Shown here: positions 58,950-64,000 of the stretch, piece by piece
Layout: every line of letters begins with the position of its first letter
Numbering within the stretch: position 1 is the first letter of the stretch
Source of the DNA: Micropterus salmoides
Lineage: Eukaryota; Chordata; Actinopteri; Centrarchiformes; Centrarchidae
Length of the DNA: 64,000 nucleotides
Reading direction: 5' to 3'
NCBI RefSeq assembly: GCF_014851395.1
Contig: NW_024040485.1
Location: 13,912,899 to 13,976,898, forward strand
Notes under the pieces: generated by a model
What the model saw: only the letters and a program-made list of their open reading frames with translations
The model's database searches: none
Told to the model about the DNA's origin: nothing
Program-made: the position numbers and the translations under genes

Positions 58950-59109
58950 CGTGACACTCATATTTAACTCAGGTGCTGTCTATTTCTTCTGATCATCCTT
59001 GAGATGGTTCTACACCTTCATTTGAGTCCAGCTGTGTTTGATTATACTGATTGGACTTGATTAGGAAAGCCACACACCTGTCTATATAAGACCTTACAGC
59101 TCACAGTGC

Positions 59110-60150
59110 ATGTCAGAGCAAATGAGAATCATGAGGTCAAAGGAACTGCCTGAAGAGCTCAGAGACAGAATTGTGGCAAGGCACAGATCTGGCCAAGGTT
59201 ACAAAAAAATTTCTGCCGCACTTAAGGTTCCTAAGAGCACAGTGGCCTCCATAATCCTCAAATGGAAGACGTTGGGGACGACCAGAACCCTTCCTAGAGC
59301 TGGCCGTCCGGCCAAACTGAGCTATCGGGGGAGAAGAGCCTTGGTGAGAGAGGTAAAGAAGAACCCAAAGGTCACTGTGGCTGAGCTCCAGAGATGCAGT
59401 CGGGAGATGGGAGAAAGTTGTAGTAAGTCAACCATCACTGCAGCAATCCACCAGTCGGGGCTTTATGGCAGAGTGGCCCGACGGAAGCCTCTCCTCAGTG
59501 CAAGACACATGAAAGCCTGCATGGAGTTTGCTAAAAAACACCTGAAGGACTCCAAGATGGGGATAAATAAGATCCTCTGGTCTGATGAGACCAAGATTGA
59601 ACTTTTTGGCCTTAATTCTAAGCGGTATGGGTGGAGAAAACCAGGCACTGCTCATCACCTGTCCAATACAGTCTCAACAGTGAAGCATGGTGGTGGCAGC
59701 ATCATGCTGTGGGGGTGTTTTTCAGCTGCAGGGACAGGACGACTGGTTGCAATCGAGGGAAAGATGAATGCGGCCAAGTACAGGGATATCCTGGACGAAA
59801 ACCTTTTCCAGAGTGCTCTGGACCTCAGACTGGGCCAAAGGTTTACCTTCCAACAAGACAATGACCCTAAGCACACCGCTAAAATAACGAAGGAGTGGCT
59901 TCAAAACAACTCCGTGGCTGTTCTTGAATGGCCCAGCCAGAGCCCTGACTTAAACCCAATTGAGCATCTCTGGAGAGACCTGAAAATGGCTGTCCACCAA
60001 CGTTTACCATCCAACCTGACAGAACTGGAGAGGATCTGCAAGGAGGAATGGCAGAGGATACCCAAATCCAGATGTGAAAAACTTGTTGCATCTTTCCCAA
60101 AACGACTCATGGCTGCATTAGATCAAAAGGGTGCTTCTACTAAATACTGA
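59110..60150 (+). CDS. Tc1-family transposase, full-length DD34E
   Basis: This 346-aa transposase would cut and paste the element at TA sites in the nucleus. Residues about 10-60 form the paired-like N-terminal helix-turn-helix (ELPEELRDRIVARHRSGQGY, then KVPKSTVASIILKWK). GRPAKLS (65-71) is the linker motif before the second DNA-binding helix set (about 72-125). The catalytic part has Asp159 (LWSDETKIE), Asp250 (QQDNDPKHTA) and Glu285 (SPDLNPIEHLW). The spacing of 91 residues, then 34 residues between the second Asp and the Glu, is the classical DD34E triad. VKHGGGSIMLWGCF (191-204) is the usual Gly-rich segment. Length matches the family (about 340 aa). There are no stops or frameshifts. 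The stop codon abuts the right terminal repeat. Met5 or Met8 could also be the start; the first ATG was chosen. Antisense frames inside are shadows. Confidence 0.95.
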   Translation: MSEQMRIMRSKELPEELRDRIVARHRSGQGYKKISAALKVPKSTVASIILKWKTLGTTRTLPRAGRPAKLSYRGRRALVREVKKNPKVTVAELQRCSREMGESCSKSTITAAIHQSGLYGRVARRKPLLSARHMKACMEFAKKHLKDSKMGINKILWSDETKIELFGLNSKRYGWRKPGTAHHLSNTVSTVKHGGGSIMLWGCFSAAGTGRLVAIEGKMNAAKYRDILDENLFQSALDLRLGQRFTFQQDNDPKHTAKITKEWLQNNSVAVLEWPSQSPDLNPIEHLWRDLKMAVHQRLPSNLTELERICKEEWQRIPKSRCEKLVASFPKRLMAALDQKGASTKY

Positions 60151-60368
60151 GCAAAGGGTCTGAATACTTATGACCATGTGATATTTCAGTTTTTCTTTTT
60201 TAATAAATTTGCAAAAATTTCTACATTTCTGTTTTTTTTCTGTCAAGATGGGGTGCTGAGTGTACATTACTGAGAAATAAAATGAACTTTTTTGATTTTT
60301 GGAAAATGGCTGCAATGAAACAAAGAGTGAAAAATTGAAAGGGGTCTGAATACTTTCCGTACCCACTG
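60151..60368 (-). repeat. Right Tc1 terminal inverted repeat (IR/DR type)
   Basis: 218 bases starting right after the transposase stop with gcaaagggtctgaatactta and ending gtacccactg. It has the same two internal direct repeats as the left end. It differs from the left end by a substitution in the cagcaccc block and one extra A in an A-run. Confidence 0.97.
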
Positions 60369-60370
60369 TA

Positions 60371-63300
60371 TATGCATACAATGGCCAGAAACACAACTTC
60401 AAATGAATGCTCAGTGTCTGCTGCATGTGGAAATATGCAACTGTTTTCTAAAACATTTGCCATAACAACTTTTTCAGGCGATAATATGTCAGTTTTAGGT
60501 TTTTAGTTTGATCCCCTGGCCTCAGGTAAATCAAAAATCTATTAATGCTGCTTTAATAACGGCTCCATTCTACTCAGGTTCCAGGGTCCTGGCACTGCTA
60601 CACTCAAACAAAATGCACTGATATTAATTATTAATAATTAAGTTATACCATCAATATGTCTATATATATGAGAAATATACCTACTGGCTGATATTCATAA
60701 ACTGACATGCTATTTTCAAGGGACAAGGGAAAGTTGGGACATAGATATTGTAGAAGCTAAGCCAACTGAGTTGCCTCAACACAGATGACCTAATTGACAC
60801 ACTGATCACCATGTCTGATGAATCACAGTCCGAGACAAACTTGCCAGTTGCCAATGTCCATTAAACATATGTGAACTGGGCGGACCACCTGACCAGACGA
60901 CTGGTTCCTATTTAAAGAACTTGCCATGAATTAACCCAATGAGAGCTGATCCAATTATTCAATCAGTTATATTATGGCTCCTACAAATATATTTTGCAGG
61001 GTTTCTTACAGCTAATCATTACAGTATAGTTATAATTAACAGAATCTGCATCACCATCTGCTGAACTGATATTTCACTCTGCCAACTCAGCTGCCGCAGA
61101 TTAAAAAAATCTTGCACTGCAAACAATAAACTTATTACTGTTTTCAAAGTACTTAAAAGTGTGTTTTACTGCACTGTGTACCCTATTTGTTCAGATCAGT
61201 CAACATATACATCACTGCTGACATTCATTATATGTGATAAGATCATTTTAGTGCTGCAGAAATATCGTCTGGCTCTAGCATCAATCTGTTTAGAGTGGAC
61301 AGGAGCCTCCAAATGTTGAGGACCTTTTAAATATCCAATGTGTAGATCCACAAGTCACACTGTGTCAGTCAGCCTCGTCTCAACTGTAGCCATGTTTCAT
61401 CCCCTTGGCACCTGCTGTCATTTGGATGATAAGATGAAAGACAACTCACATCTTAAAAGACTGAGCTTCAGCAAAATGTGATGATGAATACTGATTTTAC
61501 ACACACTGTAAGAAATGGACAGAAATGTAGCCTAGAGAGACTTGTCATGACCTGTCAAGACTTAAGAATGGAGCGCTACATATACATTATCAGATTATGA
61601 TAATCAACCTTTTGTTCACTAGTTCTACTGTCATCGACTGACGTGCCATTCACATACAGCGTTACTCATAAGCTATCAGCGTCATGTGGCTGTTCAGAGC
61701 CACAGCAAGTAAATACATACATATTGATAAAGGTAATTTCTGTTGACAGAAATACAGCCATTTAAGATCAAATACCACTTTAGGAATCTGCTGTACGAAC
61801 ATGTATAATCCCCAGTAAGTTAAATTAAACAATTTAGGTGGATTACTGTGAATATGGTGAGAGAACTGGGTTAATCCTGATATTTATGTGGTATGATGTG
61901 ATGATATTTAAACAGAAAAAGCCTTAGTCGAGGTTTTAGGATTACTATTATAGTAGGGATGGAAAGCAGCTTTTGTGAGATTTCAGGACAAGATTTGAAC
62001 TCTGGTTCATGTCAGACTGGAAGGTAGATTTTTATACATCACCAAAGAGATTGTGTTGAATCTGTTTCATCATTTTGAAGAGTGAGCTCACGGTGGAAGA
62101 AATTCAAGCTTAAGAATCCACAGGTTACAGAATATGTTCATCTAAAGACCACAAAATTATAAAAAGATAACAACTGGCCTGGAAACATTTTAAAAATTCA
62201 ACCAGCTTGTCCTGACCTAAGAACTGACAGGGCGCTAGAGAGCTAACTTCTTTGATAACGTTTCATGTTTTAACAAGCTCAAGTGGCTATTTTGAATTTC
62301 AACTTGTGGTATAAAATGTTCTTAAAAATTGGGGCTATGGTCAACACGAGAAATCGCAGTTTTTCCAGACATTGGTAACATAAAATCATTAAGAGGGATT
62401 AAAGTGGTTAATAGCATTGGAAATACAAATTGCCATTCTCCCGTTGCCCACCCATCCATTACAATGCAAAACATTTTGAATGCTTTGTTTCCCAACTGCT
62501 TCATAACCCGGACTTAATGGAATTCTTCCTTCATTTATTCAAGGTCAAAGCTCATCACTCCCACAGTCCTTTGCATTGTAAATCTTCCTCTCAGCATGTC
62601 TGTGGGGTAATTGAAAATTTCCTGTAGTAGTCATCTAAATATCAGGATAGTGCCAGTGAATAGTGATGCTGTGTTTGGAAAAGAAAACAGCATGAACACA
62701 TATTAGTAGATAAAGTAAACAAAAACAGAACCTGGTATAATAGAAATGTGTCCTGATTTCATGCTTTATTTCATTTCTAATAAACAGCAGCCAAGATGTT
62801 TTTTTCCCCAATGAAAGGGGTTATGAACTCAGTTACTTTATTAGTGAGCAAGCCTCAATTTTCACAGTTAATTGTGTGAGATTATTATCAACTGCAGCAC
62901 CAAACATTCTGCTAGATATGGTATACTGGCACCCCTCCAAGTCCCGATAAACACATTTCTGCCCATTGAGAGCATAACGCAGCATGGTGTGGTGCTGCTT
63001 TAACCACTCTATCCAAACAACACACCACAGTGATGGATGGGTATCAACAAGCCTATTCAAATCTGAAGCCAGTAATTCACTGCCAGGTGAAAGTTCACAG
63101 TTTGCTGGACCGCCAAATGTGCCCAACAAAAACAAGTACACATGCAGCAAACCCAAATTCATTAACTGTTTCCACTAGCTCATTTGACTGCAAGAACTTT
63201 CAATCAAGCAATACAACGGCAATTAGCTTCCCATGAATGATTTGTTTCTCAAGACACTCTTGAGTGCTGCTTGGAAACAAACATGTAAATGGGGACATTC

Positions 63301-64000
63301 CCAATTCACATTATTAGTGACACAAATTGAAAGGGGAAAAAAAGACTGAACAGCATTATTAAATTAGTGTTTTATCTCCTACAGTGGAGTAGAGTTTTGA
63401 TCAACTCTGAAGATTGTAGAGTCAGTCACTTAAAAACTGGCCTTGTGCAGGGATTTCTTTCAGAGTTTTTTTAAAGATATGGTGTAGATAAGAAATCGTA
63501 TTTTTGTGAGAGAGTGGACAGACTCACTTGAGAGAAGTTAGGTGTTACTCCATAAAACATGCACTTTAAGAGATGGGATATAGGACACAAAAACAGAATA
63601 ATAATGTGTCTCTAACTACAAATGGGAGGTGAAACAGAAACAAGTGATTTTGCTGTGCTGTCTATCCCTAGACTGCACCTTTATTATTGAATCATTTTTG
63701 GCCGGTGAACAGTACTCAGTACTACTGATTTCTATAAAATAATGGGCAATCCAGCTAAGCCAAGGAGTGATTTGCGTACTGCTTTTTGTGTCTCTATTTC
63801 ACTCAAATAAAATGGTCTGGAAGTAAAGGATGGCAGTAAGAGAGCACAAGACGCATGGCAGGAAAAACGTTTGGAGAGATATCTTAATGTACGATACACC
63901 GACTTTTATATTACCTACACTTTTTGTGTGTCACTTTTTTTAAATATACAGTCACGTCTAGCAGTGTATATTATAATTCAGCTGCAGTACCTGGGTGTGT
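60371..64000. other. Non-coding tract, nothing recognised
   Basis: AT-rich DNA with only short, often opposing frames (for example 62322-62517 and 62833-63178 on both strands). No repeat ends, RNA gene or domain were recognised. It may be intergenic or intronic. Confidence 0.45.

Larger units (their letters stand above)
58731..60370 (+). mobile_element. Apparently complete Tc1/mariner transposon
   Basis: A 1,636-base element (58733-60368) flanked by TA on both sides (58731-58732 and 60369-60370), the target duplication of this superfamily. The inverted ends are about 217 bases long and differ by one substitution and one A-run length change. Each end carries two direct repeats built on aagtattcagaccc, one near the tip and one near the inner edge, the IR/DR layout in which the transposase binds twice per end. 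One uninterrupted transposase gene fills the middle. Near-identical ends and an open frame point to a recent insertion; activity is not proven. Confidence 0.96.

Noticed and set aside
58672..58967. Frames in the Tc1 terminal repeats, with matching frames at 60118-60463 on the other strand
   Set aside because: They simply translate the inverted repeats twice.
59428..60110. Several minus-strand frames inside the Tc1 transposase
   Set aside because: Antisense shadows of the real gene.
1..64000. CRISPR arrays, operons, phage or plasmid features
   Set aside because: No evenly spaced direct repeats with unique spacers, no gene clusters and no ribosome-binding-site pattern; the sequence is clearly vertebrate nuclear DNA.

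Overview
This is vertebrate nuclear DNA, most likely from a percomorph teleost fish. It is AT-rich, holds (CA)n microsatellites, and has no operon-like coding. It carries fish-typical interspersed repeats: a Tc1/mariner element with long terminal repeats, DIRS-type retroelements, tRNA-derived SINEs with the usual perciform tails, and LINE 3' ends. No multi-exon host gene could be traced. The window reads as an intergenic or intronic tract, and almost every long reading frame belongs to a mobile element or is a chance frame.

Layout. 1-14 kb: mostly unique non-coding DNA with two CA arrays, one LINE tail, one exon-like block on the minus strand near 4.5 kb, a possible conserved regulatory patch near 10 kb, and repeat fragments at 11.2-12.2 kb. 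14.1-14.4 kb: a tRNA-derived SINE. 15.7-23.2 kb: a CpG- and GC-richer island. It starts with a 137-codon minus-strand frame (one membrane segment plus coiled coil, with a poly(A) signal). A nested set of decayed DIRS-type retroelements follows, all coding on the minus strand. An outer copy (about 16.98-23.15 kb) is split by an inner copy (about 19.21-22.65 kb), and one terminal repeat of the inner copy is split by a third, unrelated insertion of about 1 kb. 23-27 kb: nothing recognisable apart from one repeat fragment. 27-31.2 kb: LINE C-terminal fossils, a minisatellite, a near-perfect inverted repeat around a SINE, two tRNA-like sequences and a dispersed direct repeat. 36 kb, 51.5 kb and 53.2 kb: three MITE-like inverted-repeat elements. 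40-41.7 kb: a LINE 3' end with R2/R4-type features inside other repeat DNA. 45.9 kb: a SINE with a perfect 12-bp target duplication. 58.7-60.4 kb: an apparently complete Tc1 element with an uninterrupted 346-codon DD34E transposase and terminal repeats about 99% alike.

The only frame that looks able to make a functional protein by family criteria is the Tc1 transposase. The 137-codon frame at 16.4-16.8 kb is the best candidate for an unrecognised host gene or captured gene. The rest is decayed mobile DNA and unassigned non-coding sequence. I found no convincing new biological system. The parts most worth a second look are the nested DIRS locus, the membrane/coiled-coil frame beside it, the intact Tc1 copy and the SINE-containing inverted repeat.
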